Notes: generated by a model not told the origin, from the sequence alone. Numbered from the stretch's first letter, positions 7,579 through 16,884 are shown. The stretch is 38,498 nucleotides of DNA from Oxalobacteraceae bacterium (GCA_027484285.1 JAIXTG010000249.1:1-38498), one strand, 5' to 3'. A program made the numbers and translations.

Positions 7579-10500
7579 GCTGCCACGTTCCTTGTCTCGG
7601 GAATGCCGTCACCGTCCCACTGCTCAAGCAGCTTCGTCATCCGGTTCTGCAGGCCGACCAGCGCTCGCGACTGTGCTCGGTTCTCTTCTCGCAGTTGCCG
7701 GATTTCGTCGGCCACTTCTGCACCGCCCCCCAGCATGGCTGCCGTATTGGCGCTGCTGTAGTAGCGGGCCGGCCCAGTGACTTCCAGCTCGGGACCATTT
7801 TCCCCAACCAGGCGCATGCCGCCGTCGAACAGCCCACCGGCGGCGTATTGCGGCGTTTTCAGCACGCTGCCTGACGAAGACGTGAGGGTCGCACCGAAAT
7901 AGTTGGCAATGTCCTGCGTGGTGCGCAGCGTGCTGCCGGCCTGCCCCCCGTACGCAATGCCCGCTTCCTTGAGCTTGGCAACGGCCTGCACCAGCGTCAT
8001 CGTTTGCGGCGTGGCCTGCGTACTAGCCGACTGCGCGGCCGTCGCCGTTGCCGCCTGGGCGGCGCTTTGTGCCTGGTATGACGCGACCGAGGAATTCAAC
8101 ACGCGGATTTCGCTCGAGACCGTGGCATTCATCAGGTTCACGGCATCGGTCACCGAAAGAATCGGAATAGCCAGACCCCGAATCGATTCAATCTGCTGAC
8201 GCCCCGCTTGCAGTTGCGCGTCGAGCGCGGCGAGCTGGTCTTGTGCCGTTTGTAAAGTCTTTTCCGCCACCGTCAGCTGGTCGCCGGTCAGCCCGCGCAA
8301 ATCGTTCAACTTGCCGGCCAACAGCAGGCGGTCGCGCTCGGCTTCAAATGCGCTGGCATAGCTCCTTGTACCCATGCCGCCGCGCACGGCCGCAATCGCA
8401 TTGGACAATTGCCCGCTTTCCGGCAGATACCCGGTGGCCCGGGCCGCACTGATGGCCTGGTCGATGAACGCCTGCCCTTGGGCGGCCGTCATGCCGCCGA
8501 TCTGCCCGGTCAGCTCATCGATGGCCCCGCTCAACACGTCGAAGATCGACTTCAGGTTGCTGACCGACTCTTGCGCGACTTGTCGCGTGACCTCGATGCT
8601 GGCTTTTTGCGCATCGATGGCCTGCTCCAGCGCGCGCAGCGCATTGTCGGTGGCGGCCTGCGCCGCGTCGATCGCGTCCTGGCGCAGCTGCTCTGCCGAT
8701 TTCGTAATCAACGCAAAGGTCGGCGCCAGCTGCACCAGCGCGGCAAACAGGTTGCGGCCCTTGTCGGTGGTGACATCGAGCGACTCGACCAGCGAACGGT
8801 ACGCGTCGCGCGTGGCCGGCAGCTGCAGCCCCATCGCCGCAAACGTCTGCGTCAGCTGGCGCGTGGCGATCGTGGTGCGCTCAGCCTCGTCATAGAACTC
8901 ACCGTAAAAGCTGTTGATCGCCTTGGTGAAGTTTTCCACGCCGCCGAACGCATCAGCCAGCTGGCTGGCCAGATCGGCACCCGATAGGCTCGCCTGCAGC
9001 AGCGTGTAGCCCAGCGTGTCGAAGGCCTGGTTGACCACGCTGATGGCCGTCGACAGCCGCTTTAATGTGTCGGCCGCAGTCTCCCCGCTTTGCTGGAAGC
9101 CTTTGATGTAGTCACTGATGGCCAGCCCATTGGCGACAAAGCCCTGATTCAGGCGTCCGGCGGCTTTTAATTCGGCGCCGGCGATCTGGCGCAGTGCGAC
9201 GACGGCCAGTTCCTCCGAAATGTCGGCAAAGACTTCCTGCAGCTTGGCCTGCGCCTTTTCCGGGCTCAGGCCCATCAGGTTGACCTTGATCGCCTTCGTG
9301 TAGCCGTCGACCTGGGTGGTCGCATTGCCCAGCGCATTGGCCATCGACTTGACCGCCCCCTGGATCGACAGAAATTGCTTGGCCAGCGCATCCTGCACAA
9401 CCGGGTCCAGCGGCGACGTCGAGGTCTTGTCCGAGCGGAACCAGCCACCTTTTTCAAACTTGTAGTTCGAACCGGCAAAGCCCATGGCGCCGCCGAAGTC
9501 GCCCATGATGCCGGCAGCCACCAGCTTGCGACCGAACGCACGGTTGAAGACCCCGGCCACGACGCCAGCAATCGGCCCGAAGATCGCGCCACCGACGGCA
9601 GTCAGCACATCGACGACCTTGCCGTCTCCAACCTTGTAGCCGCCGGAGATGAACTTCTGGATGCCATAGGCGGCCGCGGCATTGCCCAGCGTACCGGCCG
9701 CTTCGGCGAGAAATTCGGAGTTGCGGTAGATCGCGTTGCCAAATTCGGCAATCGTCGTGTTCGAGGACTGGATGAAGAAGTCGGCGACGTTGCGAATCTG
9801 CTCGCCCAGTGCGCCCGTCATCGATGCAAAGCCGGTTTTCAGCAGGTTGTAGCCGTTGTTCAGCACCGTCATCACGTTGACCGCGCCCACGCTGCTGCCG
9901 GTGGCCGCCGACGCCGTGCCAGCCATTCCCATCGTGCCCGCCATCGTGCCGGTCACGCCACGGATGATCGGGTCTAGCAGCGGGCGAAGTACCAGCGTCC
10001 TGAACAGGTTCTTCAGGTATTCCCATGCCGATTTGCCGCCGTCCATCAGGCTGTTGGCCAGCGCCTGACCGATCTGGTCGGTGATCTTTTCCCACTGCTT
10101 GGCGTATTCCTGCTGCTGCTTGATCGACGCCTCGGTCGCTTCCCTGGCTTCGACTGCCTGGCGGATCTGCTCGGCATACTGCTCGTATTCTTTTGTGCCC
10201 TGCGCGATACCCTTGTTCTCGAGTTCGCGCAGCTTGATGGCCGTCTCGCGCTCGACATTCGTCATCTTCAGCGCATCGGCTTCAAACCGGATCTGATCGA
10301 TCATTTCCTCGACCGACTTGAGCTGCTTGGCGCGGTCTTCGATCTCCTTCTCGCGCTGCTTGGCGCGCTCGACCCCGTCGCGCTCGAATTCCTTGAGCAG
10401 ATCCGCTTCGGCTTTGAGCTGGTCCTGGTAGAACTTCTGCTGCTTGATGTAGGTTTCGACCAGCTGCACGTACTGCTCGAGGCTCACGTATGCCTTGTCC

Positions 10501-11684
10501 AGCCCATCCTTCAGTGTCGCCAGGTTCTTGAAGAAGTCGGCATCCAGACCGCTGTCCTTGCCGGTGATGCGCGAAGCCAGCGCTTCAAATTCCTGCCGCG
10601 CCTTTCTTGCCTTGTCAGCCAGATCGTTGACGACCGGCGCGGCCTGCTTGCCGCTGGACGTAATGGCCGCCATTGATTCGACGGCGGCTGATCCGGTGCC
10701 CATGACCGTCTCCTGGAACCGGTCCAGTTCGACGCGGGCATCGGCTGCTTCTTCGTTGTATTTGTCGATGACCGCCTTGGCATTGGCCAGGTTGAATTTC
10801 ACGACATTCCATCCCGCCTCGCCCAGCGCAACGACGCCCTTGACCATCTGGTAGACGACAAACACGACTTCGCTGCCCATGACCGTCACGGTCTGGAAAA
10901 CCGTCTTCAGTATGGTGCCAACGGTCTTCATCAGGCTGCTGTTGTTGGCTGCAGTCAGGAATGCATCGGCCAGCGACTGTAGCGTCGGCAGCAGCTCGGC
11001 GGCCAGCTTGCGCCCCGTGCCCTGCACGCCTTGGCCTATTAAGTCGATCGTGTCGTTGAATTTCTCCGCCGCGGCGGCCGTCTTGGCATCCATCGTCAGG
11101 CCCAGCTGCTGCGCAAGCCGGTCGAACTCGTCGAGCGCACCCGCGCCCTGGTTCAGCAGCGGGATCAGGTCTGCACCAGACTTGCCAAAGAGCTGCACCG
11201 CCAGCGCGGTCTTTTCGGCGCCATCGCGATAGCTGGCGAACTTGTCGGCCACCAGTCCCAGCACGTCGCGCGTTGACTTCAGCGAACCGTCGGCATTGGC
11301 CGTAGCAATGCCCATCACCTTCAGTGCATCGTTGCCGCTGGTAATCGCAACCGACAGTTTTGATAACGACGATTGCAGCTTGTCGGAATCGAGCCCGGCC
11401 TGCCGGTACGCCAGCTGCAGGCCAGCGATGCGCTCGACAGCCACCCCGGTCTTCTGCGACAGCTTGTTCATCTCGTCGCCCGCATCGATGGCACCCTTGA
11501 TAAACGACTTAAATGCCTCAATACCGATACCTACGCCAACCCCTGCCAGCGCCACTTTCGCCATATTGGCTGCTTTGGCAATATTGGCCATCGCACCATT
11601 GACGGACCGCTGCGCCTCGAGCATCTTGCGCTGCAGGTCGGCGATATCGGCCACCAGCTTGATCGACAGGTCCGCCGTCTGCAT
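7575..11684 (-). CDS. tail tape measure protein
   Basis: Sets tail length and probably takes part in DNA ejection. At 1369 residues it is the longest gene of the window. The N-terminus (LSIKLVADIADLQRKMLEAQRSVNGAMANIAKAA) is typical of TP901/lambda tape measures. A hydrophobic Gly/Ala segment lies near 45-65 (VALAGVGVGIGIEAF), with long coiled coils around 370-560 and a second Gly/Ala-rich hydrophobic stretch near 570-760. The C-terminal GGLFDGGMRLVGENGPELEVTGPARYY motif is common at the end of these proteins. The start ATG overlaps the stop of the T-like chaperone by one base (TAATG). Confidence 0.95.
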   Translation of the reverse strand: MQTADLSIKLVADIADLQRKMLEAQRSVNGAMANIAKAANMAKVALAGVGVGIGIEAFKSFIKGAIDAGDEMNKLSQKTGVAVERIAGLQLAYRQAGLDSDKLQSSLSKLSVAITSGNDALKVMGIATANADGSLKSTRDVLGLVADKFASYRDGAEKTALAVQLFGKSGADLIPLLNQGAGALDEFDRLAQQLGLTMDAKTAAAAEKFNDTIDLIGQGVQGTGRKLAAELLPTLQSLADAFLTAANNSSLMKTVGTILKTVFQTVTVMGSEVVFVVYQMVKGVVALGEAGWNVVKFNLANAKAVIDKYNEEAADARVELDRFQETVMGTGSAAVESMAAITSSGKQAAPVVNDLADKARKARQEFEALASRITGKDSGLDADFFKNLATLKDGLDKAYVSLEQYVQLVETYIKQQKFYQDQLKAEADLLKEFERDGVERAKQREKEIEDRAKQLKSVEEMIDQIRFEADALKMTNVERETAIKLRELENKGIAQGTKEYEQYAEQIRQAVEAREATEASIKQQQEYAKQWEKITDQIGQALANSLMDGGKSAWEYLKNLFRTLVLRPLLDPIIRGVTGTMAGTMGMAGTASAATGSSVGAVNVMTVLNNGYNLLKTGFASMTGALGEQIRNVADFFIQSSNTTIAEFGNAIYRNSEFLAEAAGTLGNAAAAYGIQKFISGGYKVGDGKVVDVLTAVGGAIFGPIAGVVAGVFNRAFGRKLVAAGIMGDFGGAMGFAGSNYKFEKGGWFRSDKTSTSPLDPVVQDALAKQFLSIQGAVKSMANALGNATTQVDGYTKAIKVNLMGLSPEKAQAKLQEVFADISEELAVVALRQIAGAELKAAGRLNQGFVANGLAISDYIKGFQQSGETAADTLKRLSTAISVVNQAFDTLGYTLLQASLSGADLASQLADAFGGVENFTKAINSFYGEFYDEAERTTIATRQLTQTFAAMGLQLPATRDAYRSLVESLDVTTDKGRNLFAALVQLAPTFALITKSAEQLRQDAIDAAQAATDNALRALEQAIDAQKASIEVTRQVAQESVSNLKSIFDVLSGAIDELTGQIGGMTAAQGQAFIDQAISAARATGYLPESGQLSNAIAAVRGGMGTRSYASAFEAERDRLLLAGKLNDLRGLTGDQLTVAEKTLQTAQDQLAALDAQLQAGRQQIESIRGLAIPILSVTDAVNLMNATVSSEIRVLNSSVASYQAQSAAQAATATAAQSASTQATPQTMTLVQAVAKLKEAGIAYGGQAGSTLRTTQDIANYFGATLTSSSGSVLKTPQYAAGGLFDGGMRLVGENGPELEVTGPARYYSSANTAAMLGGGAEVADEIRQLREENRAQSRALVGLQNRMTKLLEQWDGDGIPETRNVAA

Positions 11685-12109
11685 TACGCCGCCCTCCCGC
11701 CAAAGATGGCGCGCACCTTGCTGGCGACGGCTGCACGGCGCTCGCTGTCGCGATCAATGTACGGCGCCGGGCAATCGGGCTCCTCGGCCAGTTGGCTCTG
11801 GTGCAGGTAGTCAGCCGACAGCCGGCGCAGCGCGCGCGCCTCCCAGGCGGCCAAATCAATGCCGACCGCCTGCTGCCACGCATGGATATCGTGCCAGGAC
11901 AACGGTATTGCGCCCATCGCGCCATAGGCAACGGGACCGCATTCGAACAGGTAGGCCGACAGATGACCGGCGGCGCCTGCATCCGGCAACGCGGGGGTGG
12001 TGCCTGCGTCGGTGATGGTCTGCAATCGGGTCATCTGCTTGGTCGGCGCGTTCTTCTGTAGGGACTTCTTTTCGCGTGGTGCGGTATGCAGCCACGCCAG
12101 CTGCTTCAC
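11684..12109 (-). CDS. tail assembly chaperone T-like part, made by -1 frameshift
   Basis: Second half of the G/GT-type tail assembly chaperone pair. As an independent ORF it has 141 residues from GTG 12109 and no ribosome site. The frame stays open further upstream into the G gene, to the slippery site at 12142-12148. A -1 shift there gives a 280-residue fusion (128 residues of G, then YEGRIEEVSLY, then these 141). The core HLSAYLFECGPVAYGAMGAIPLSWHDIHAWQ is typical of such chaperones. It lies between the G-like gene and the tape measure, the conserved place for this pair. The main product is therefore expected to be the fusion spanning 11684-12525. Confidence 0.85.
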   Translation of the reverse strand: MKQLAWLHTAPREKKSLQKNAPTKQMTRLQTITDAGTTPALPDAGAAGHLSAYLFECGPVAYGAMGAIPLSWHDIHAWQQAVGIDLAAWEARALRRLSADYLHQSQLAEEPDCPAPYIDRDSERRAAVASKVRAIFGGRAA

Positions 12110-12126
12110 ATAGAGCGAAACTTCCT

Positions 12127-12525
12127 CTATGCGTCCTTCGTAAAATTTGCCCAGTCCGAAATCGCCTTGCCGACCTGCTCGGCAATGAATCCGATCGTCG
12201 GATCGTTGTAGGCGGCTTCAAATGCCTCGGCATCGTTTTTGCCCTTGTAGGCCCAGCCGTTGAAGGACACGGTGCACGCGGCCAGGAATTCGGCGTTCTC
12301 GCGCTGCTGCTCTTCGGCGCTTAACTTGATCTTTCCCTTCTTGGCCATGCGGTCGAGCATGCGCTGCGTGCGCGAAGCCTGCGCCTTCGTGTATGCCTTC
12401 GAACCGGGGCCGTAGACGGTCACGGACAGCGCCTTGCCATCGTCGCCGACCAGGGGCTCGTCGTTGCCGTTGAAGAGCTCCAGCGTGAATGTCTCTTTGG
12501 CTGCAAGGTTGGTAATTTCAAACAT
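12127..12525 (-). CDS. tail assembly chaperone, G-like
   Basis: Short chaperone of tail-tube assembly that would hold the tape measure while the tube polymerises. ATG 12525 gives 132 residues and has an AAGGA ribosome site at normal spacing, whereas the longer track start at 12639 adds low-complexity Ser/Arg sequence. The N-terminus is MFEITNLAAKETFTLELFNGNDEP and the ending is ISDWANFTKDA. The zero-frame stop lies 13 bases past a canonical A-AAT-TTT slippery heptamer, so a fraction of ribosomes should continue into the T-like frame. Confidence 0.88.
   Translation of the reverse strand: MFEITNLAAKETFTLELFNGNDEPLVGDDGKALSVTVYGPGSKAYTKAQASRTQRMLDRMAKKGKIKLSAEEQQRENAEFLAACTVSFNGWAYKGKNDAEAFEAAYNDPTIGFIAEQVGKAISDWANFTKDA
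12142..12148 (-). promoter_or_regulatory. programmed -1 ribosomal frameshift site AAATTTT
   Basis: On the minus strand the zero-frame codons read gca-aat-ttt-acg, giving the X-XXY-YYZ heptamer A-AAT-TTT at codons 126-128 of the G-like gene. After a -1 slip the next codons are tac-gaa-gga-cgc-ata-gag-gaa with no stop, and they run directly into the T-like ORF. The zero-frame stop TAG is at 12127-12129. Confidence 0.85.
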
Positions 12526-12646
12526 GAAGGATTCCTTTTCGCGAGGAGGAAACTGACTACTGCCCGTGCTCCGACCCGCCGCCCCCCGCGAAGAAGGCGA
12601 ACGGGTCGAAGTCGGTGCGCTGCTTTGGCTCTTGGCCAAATCCTAG

Positions 12647-13108
12647 TTACGCCGACAACACTTCAACGATGCCCACGCCTGCCGAGTTCGTCGTCAGTTC
12701 CAGCGCAATCGTGGCCGAAGTCACCGAATCAACTGACCCGACGCCGACCTTGAAGCTCATGACTTTCGCCTGGAAGTAGTAAGCGTCGCCGTTTTGCGTG
12801 GTGATCTTGAAGGAGTAGTCGTTGTCCGACAGCGACGCGGCCTTGGCCAGGATCTGGCCGGCATCGTCGGTATCGAGGCCCAGCTGCATCGAGATCGAGC
12901 CTTCGTTGAAGCTGCCCTTCAACTTGACCGTGCCGCGATTGCCGATCGGGTTGTGCGTGATGAGGTTGAATTCGCGACCGAATTCGCCAAGGTCGGTGAC
13001 CTCGCCGATGGTCGTCATCGTCAGTGCCGCATAACCGGTGCCATCGTAGGTGGCCGGCTGGCTTGCGCTGATCTTGATGGTCGTTCCTGCGCTTGATCGT
13101 ACAGTCAT
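12647..13108 (-). CDS. major tail tube protein
   Basis: Structural subunit of the siphovirus tail tube (153 residues). It is beta-rich, with TIGEVTDLGEFGREFNLITHNPIGNRGTVKLKGSFNEGSISMQLG and an ending TSATIALELTTNSAGVGIVEVLSA, the style of lambda gpV/Phage_tail_3 tube proteins. It precedes the G/T chaperones, the conserved order. The stop TAA is followed in the same frame by 29 sense codons ending in a Gly-rich stretch, described in the findings. Confidence 0.88.
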   Translation of the reverse strand: MTVRSSAGTTIKISASQPATYDGTGYAALTMTTIGEVTDLGEFGREFNLITHNPIGNRGTVKLKGSFNEGSISMQLGLDTDDAGQILAKAASLSDNDYSFKITTQNGDAYYFQAKVMSFKVGVGSVDSVTSATIALELTTNSAGVGIVEVLSA

Positions 13109-13126
13109 GATGTTTTCCTTTCCAAA

Positions 13127-13426
13127 TTAGGCTTGAAGCAGATGCAAGGTGGTCAAGCCACTGGCATCTGGCATCGCATTGGCAATCCGATAGCTGCCCG
13201 CGGCCGGCCCGCTGGTGATCACCAGCGTTTTGCCTTCAGCCACCGCCGGCACAGCGGCCGACGGCAGCGTGAAGCGCGGTGACGACCCGCCACCGCCCCA
13301 GCCGTCGAGCGCCGCGTTCTCGAACCCGGCATCGACCAGACCCCGGATGGTTGTCCCATCAAGCGTTGCGGTCTCCGCAAACTCGCCCGACTTGAAAAAC
13401 ACGTCCAGGTTCTCGGACAGGCTCAT
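13127..13426 (-). CDS. head-tail connector, lambda FII-like
   Basis: 99-residue protein between capsid and tail tube. The pattern DVFFKSGEFAETATLDGTTIRGLVD near the start and SGPAAGSYRIANAMPDASGLTTLHL near the end matches the short beta-rich attachment proteins (lambda gpFII type), which join the completed head to the tail. It starts 8 bp after the capsid stop. Family assignment is by pattern and position. Confidence 0.8.
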   Translation of the reverse strand: MSLSENLDVFFKSGEFAETATLDGTTIRGLVDAGFENAALDGWGGGGSSPRFTLPSAAVPAVAEGKTLVITSGPAAGSYRIANAMPDASGLTTLHLLQA

Positions 13427-13434
13427 CGGATCAC

Positions 13435-15387
13435 TCAGGCGGTCACCGCATCGACCATCGTCGCGAACGACTCGGCATGGCGCAGCGCGATGTCGACGTC
13501 CTGCAGCGCGACGACGCGCACGGTGCCGGAAGTCGAGTTGCTATACGGGTCGACCATCAGGTCGAGGCTGCCCCACATGCCAACGATCAGCGAGCTGAAG
13601 TCGCCGAAGATGATGGCCGACAGGTTTGTGCCGCTGCCCTTGGTCAGGTTGCTCGGCACCGCATTGGTGACGCCCACCTGATAGCCATTGACCGGGAAAT
13701 CGCCACCTTCCCAGATGAAGCCGGTCTGGCCCGACACCTTCGAGGTGCCCTTGAGCTTGCCGCGCACCTTGGCGTTGGTCAGATAGCCGAGCGTGCCGAT
13801 GTCGGCGTTGGCGACAGCCACGTCGGTCTCGAGCTCGATCAGATTCGCCCAGGTCGGCGCGGCGCCATCGGTGCCACCGGCCACCGACGGCGTCACTTGC
13901 GTCAGGATGCCCGACGGCTGGTTCGACGAACCGCTGCCGGAGATGGCGGCCTGCTGGATGGCGAGACCCAGGACGGTGGCCAGATCGGTCTGGACCATGC
14001 CTTCGACGTCCATTGAGCTCTGCAAGATCAGGCGGCGCGAGATGTCGGTGTAGGCCCCAACCGTCTTTGGCGACATCGTCACTTGGCCAAAGGTCTGCTG
14101 GCTCTCGGTCGGGCTGCCGGACTCGGCCACCCAGTACGCAGTGGCCGCGCCGGTCTGCTTCGGAATGGCGATGTTGCCCACCAGGCCCGTCAGCATGCGC
14201 GCGCCCAGCCGATCGATCACCATCGCGTTGCGCAGCACGTCGATGAAGCTGCCGGTCAGCAGGTCGGTGGCAACCAAGTTGCCGCCGGCGGAGGCGGTGC
14301 CGACATTCAGATCACGGCGCTGCACTTCGGACGGGATGAAAAAGCCGCGGGCGGCCTTGCCCATCTTCGAGGCAACGGCTTCGGAGCACTCGCGCTCGAA
14401 CGCAGCGGCGCGCTGTGCGGCGGCATCGGTCGGGTTGGCCAGCGCATTAATGGCGCGCATGACCGAATACTTCTGCACCTCGCGCTTGTCCATGCCGATG
14501 TCGGCGGTGGGCAGCGGCTTGGTCGACAGCGCGCGGATGGCCTCGGCCTGGAACTGCTCGACGGTCTTGCCATCCTGGATGGCCTTCAGTGCGAGCTCGG
14601 CGCCGCCGGGGATTGAGGCAGCGATTTTCGTGATTTCTGCAGCGTGGTTGCGCTGTTCGGTGACTTCAACGGGCATGATGGTGTCCTTGATGAGTTCGGT
14701 GGATTTCGATGCGGCCTCGGCAAGCGCAGGCCCGTCGTCGAGCAGCGGCACACATGGCTCGATCGGTTCCACCCGATCGATCTCGGCGCTGCGCGCGTCG
14801 TTTGCTTCGTGAAGATCCGCGCTGCGGCCCACGCCGACAGTCGCGTCCGCCGGCACGGAGACCAGCGAGATTTCAAAAGGCTCCCAGTCCGTCACGCGAT
14901 AGGTATCCAGCCCATCGCGTGTCTCGACCAGTACTGCCTGGTGGATCAGGTAGCCGACCGACACATTCTTGCGAATACCATCGACGACGTCCTGCCACAC
15001 TTCCTCTGCCCGCGCACTTCTCCCGAAGCGCACGACGGCACGGGCTACACTGTCCGTACCGATCGACACAGATTCGATGACGCCCACGACGTCGCGCATG
15101 TCGTGGTCGCACAAAAGGTTGGCCCCGCCCATGAGACGCTGCAGGCGCATCGCGGCGGCCGATATATCGAGGATCTCGACACCCCACCAGCGCTCGTACG
15201 GCGTCTCGGATGCGAACGCGAGCTCGGCGGTGCGGGCTTCAGGATCGATCGCGGCGCGATCGACGACGAACGCCCGGGCGAGCTTGCCGCCAACATCCTT
15301 CAGATGCTCACGCAATGCGGCCGGGACTTTGGGGAAAGATTTTTTGCTCATGGCGGTATTGCACCGCATGACAGGTGAAATTTTCAT
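13435..15387 (-). CDS. fused HK97-type prohead protease and major capsid protein
   Basis: One 650-residue polypeptide carries both maturation protease and coat protein. Residues about 20-200 form an S78-type protease with the expected His in LLCDHDM and Ser in NVSVGYLI. Residues about 200-310 are a charged helical delta/scaffold region (EQRNHAAEITKIAASIPGG). From about 340 the HK97-fold capsid follows (NVGTASAGGNLVATDLLTGSFIDVLRN, then SRRLILQSSMDVEGM). Usual phages encode the two separately, but fusions are known. The mature coat should be released by cleavage near 310-340. ATG 15387 is preceded by AGGTGA; an in-frame ATG at 15351 (MSKKSF) is an alternative. Confidence 0.94.
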   Translation of the reverse strand: MKISPVMRCNTAMSKKSFPKVPAALREHLKDVGGKLARAFVVDRAAIDPEARTAELAFASETPYERWWGVEILDISAAAMRLQRLMGGANLLCDHDMRDVVGVIESVSIGTDSVARAVVRFGRSARAEEVWQDVVDGIRKNVSVGYLIHQAVLVETRDGLDTYRVTDWEPFEISLVSVPADATVGVGRSADLHEANDARSAEIDRVEPIEPCVPLLDDGPALAEAASKSTELIKDTIMPVEVTEQRNHAAEITKIAASIPGGAELALKAIQDGKTVEQFQAEAIRALSTKPLPTADIGMDKREVQKYSVMRAINALANPTDAAAQRAAAFERECSEAVASKMGKAARGFFIPSEVQRRDLNVGTASAGGNLVATDLLTGSFIDVLRNAMVIDRLGARMLTGLVGNIAIPKQTGAATAYWVAESGSPTESQQTFGQVTMSPKTVGAYTDISRRLILQSSMDVEGMVQTDLATVLGLAIQQAAISGSGSSNQPSGILTQVTPSVAGGTDGAAPTWANLIELETDVAVANADIGTLGYLTNAKVRGKLKGTSKVSGQTGFIWEGGDFPVNGYQVGVTNAVPSNLTKGSGTNLSAIIFGDFSSLIVGMWGSLDLMVDPYSNSTSGTVRVVALQDVDIALRHAESFATMVDAVTA

Positions 15388-15402
15388 GCATCGGATTTCA
15401 CC
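15374..15402. repeat. copy 1 of a duplicated start-region element with dyad
   Basis: The minus strand reads GGTGAAATC-NNN-TGCATGAAAATTTCA, matching 17483-17509 at 24 of 27 positions. It has 8-bp outer arms (GGTGAAAT with ATTTCACC) and contains the ribosome site and first codons (MKIS) of the capsid fusion gene. Confidence 0.75.
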
Positions 15403-15411
15403 TACTGTTTT

Positions 15412-16884
15412 TTATACGCTGTTCGATGCTGCAGATTGCGCACCTGGCGCCCCATCGTAAGCGGTAAGCTTTACTCCATACTGAAGCGCCGTATCCTGCG
15501 CGGAAGCGATCAATTTCAGCGTGTCCTCGAAGTCGTAGCCCATCGCAGCCGACAGGTCCTGCGGGCTGATCAGGCCGGCCTTGACGCCGAGGATCTTCGC
15601 TTCCATGTCGTTCTTCGGGTCGACCCATTCCCAGCGCCGCGGCTGCCATTCGTGGCGACGGAACTTGGCCAGCTTTGCGTATGGCAGCGCTGCGCCGTTG
15701 GGCATCGTAATGGCGCCCGATAGCAGCGCCATTTGCAGCCAGTGGTTGAACACCGGCTCCATGAAGCAGCCGATAAACCATTCCTGGTCGGCCGCCCAGC
15801 GGTCGCGTTCCTCAAGCGTGCCTGAGCGGATCGATGAAAACGACACGCCCTCAAGGTCGTTGGCCAGCGAGTGGTACGCGACGCGCCAGCCGGTAGCAAT
15901 GCGCTGCAGCGTGGTTTTTACAAACGGCCCGAAGACCTCGTTCGGGTATTTCGAATCGTATGCCTGAAAGCTCACCCCGGTGGGCAACGTGTCGAACACG
16001 CCGGGCTGGCTGGTCGTAATCGTCTCGCCGTGCTCGTTTTGGCCAATGCCGGGGCTGCCGCCATCGGGTGTGGTGAAGAACCCGTAGTGGTTGGCGCCGT
16101 GCTCGGCCGCCAGCAGCGCCGACAGCTTGAAGTTACCCAGGTGATGCAGCGACAGCATCGACGGCGCCATCCATGGAATGCCACGCATCTGCTCGGCGCG
16201 CTCGACGCGGAACTTGTGCAACAGCTCGTCGATTGGCACGCGAATGCGCCGCCGATTTGTGCGCGCCCCATCATTCGGGTGCGCCTCAAAAAGATGCAAT
16301 GCCAGCGGTCGCCGGTACGCATCGACCTCCACGCCCATGATCACCGTGTTTTGACCATACAGCCCGTTGTAGGTCGTGTCGATGCGATCGACGTCGATGA
16401 CCTGCAGCGCAAAGTTGAAGCGATTACGCGCATCAGGGCCCTTGACCAGCCGCACCAGGAATTCGCCATCGGATGGCAACGCGCCGATGATCGAGTCGCA
16501 CAGGTCGCGCAGCGACAGCTGCCCCGTTACGTCGCACTGCTGCGACCACTCGTGCCACGCCTTCTCTATCGATTCGTTTGCAATTTTGTCTGGCAATCCG
16601 GGTTTTTCTTCTACCCGCATCTGCAGCCGGATACCCGATGGTCCGACGATATTATTCTGGCACATGCGCACGAACTTGGACGCGTAGTCGTTGTTGTTGA
16701 CCAGCTGGCGGCCGCGGCGGCGCAGGTTATCGAGGTCGTACTGCAGCTCCTGGTTGATCGAGTTGGCCGTGGCGATCCAGTCGGCGGTCAGCCGGTCGAT
16801 GCGCGCGGCCTCGAAACGGCGCACGGCCATGGTCGGCTTGGCGCCAAACAGGCGACGGGCACGGTCAAGCAAGGGAATTTTCAT
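15412..16884 (-). CDS. portal protein, lambda gpB family
   Basis: Forms the dodecameric DNA channel at the capsid vertex. The 490 residues begin RARRLFGAKPTMAVRRFEAAR and contain LRRRGRQLVNNNDYASKFVRMCQNNIVGPSGIRLQ, diagnostic of lambda-type portals. Later come ESIEKAWHEWSQQCDVTGQLSL and a C-terminal WEWVDPKNDMEAKILGVKAGLISPQDL motif. Length is usual for the family. It overlaps the upstream connector-like gene by four bases (ATGA). The stop is followed within 25 bases by the start of the capsid fusion gene. Confidence 0.96.
   Translation of the reverse strand: MKIPLLDRARRLFGAKPTMAVRRFEAARIDRLTADWIATANSINQELQYDLDNLRRRGRQLVNNNDYASKFVRMCQNNIVGPSGIRLQMRVEEKPGLPDKIANESIEKAWHEWSQQCDVTGQLSLRDLCDSIIGALPSDGEFLVRLVKGPDARNRFNFALQVIDVDRIDTTYNGLYGQNTVIMGVEVDAYRRPLALHLFEAHPNDGARTNRRRIRVPIDELLHKFRVERAEQMRGIPWMAPSMLSLHHLGNFKLSALLAAEHGANHYGFFTTPDGGSPGIGQNEHGETITTSQPGVFDTLPTGVSFQAYDSKYPNEVFGPFVKTTLQRIATGWRVAYHSLANDLEGVSFSSIRSGTLEERDRWAADQEWFIGCFMEPVFNHWLQMALLSGAITMPNGAALPYAKLAKFRRHEWQPRRWEWVDPKNDMEAKILGVKAGLISPQDLSAAMGYDFEDTLKLIASAQDTALQYGVKLTAYDGAPGAQSAASNSV

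Noticed and set aside
12526-12639. Upstream extension of the G-like chaperone (start 12639)
   Set aside because: Extra residues are low-complexity Ser/Arg, and the ATG at 12525 has an AAGGA ribosome site.
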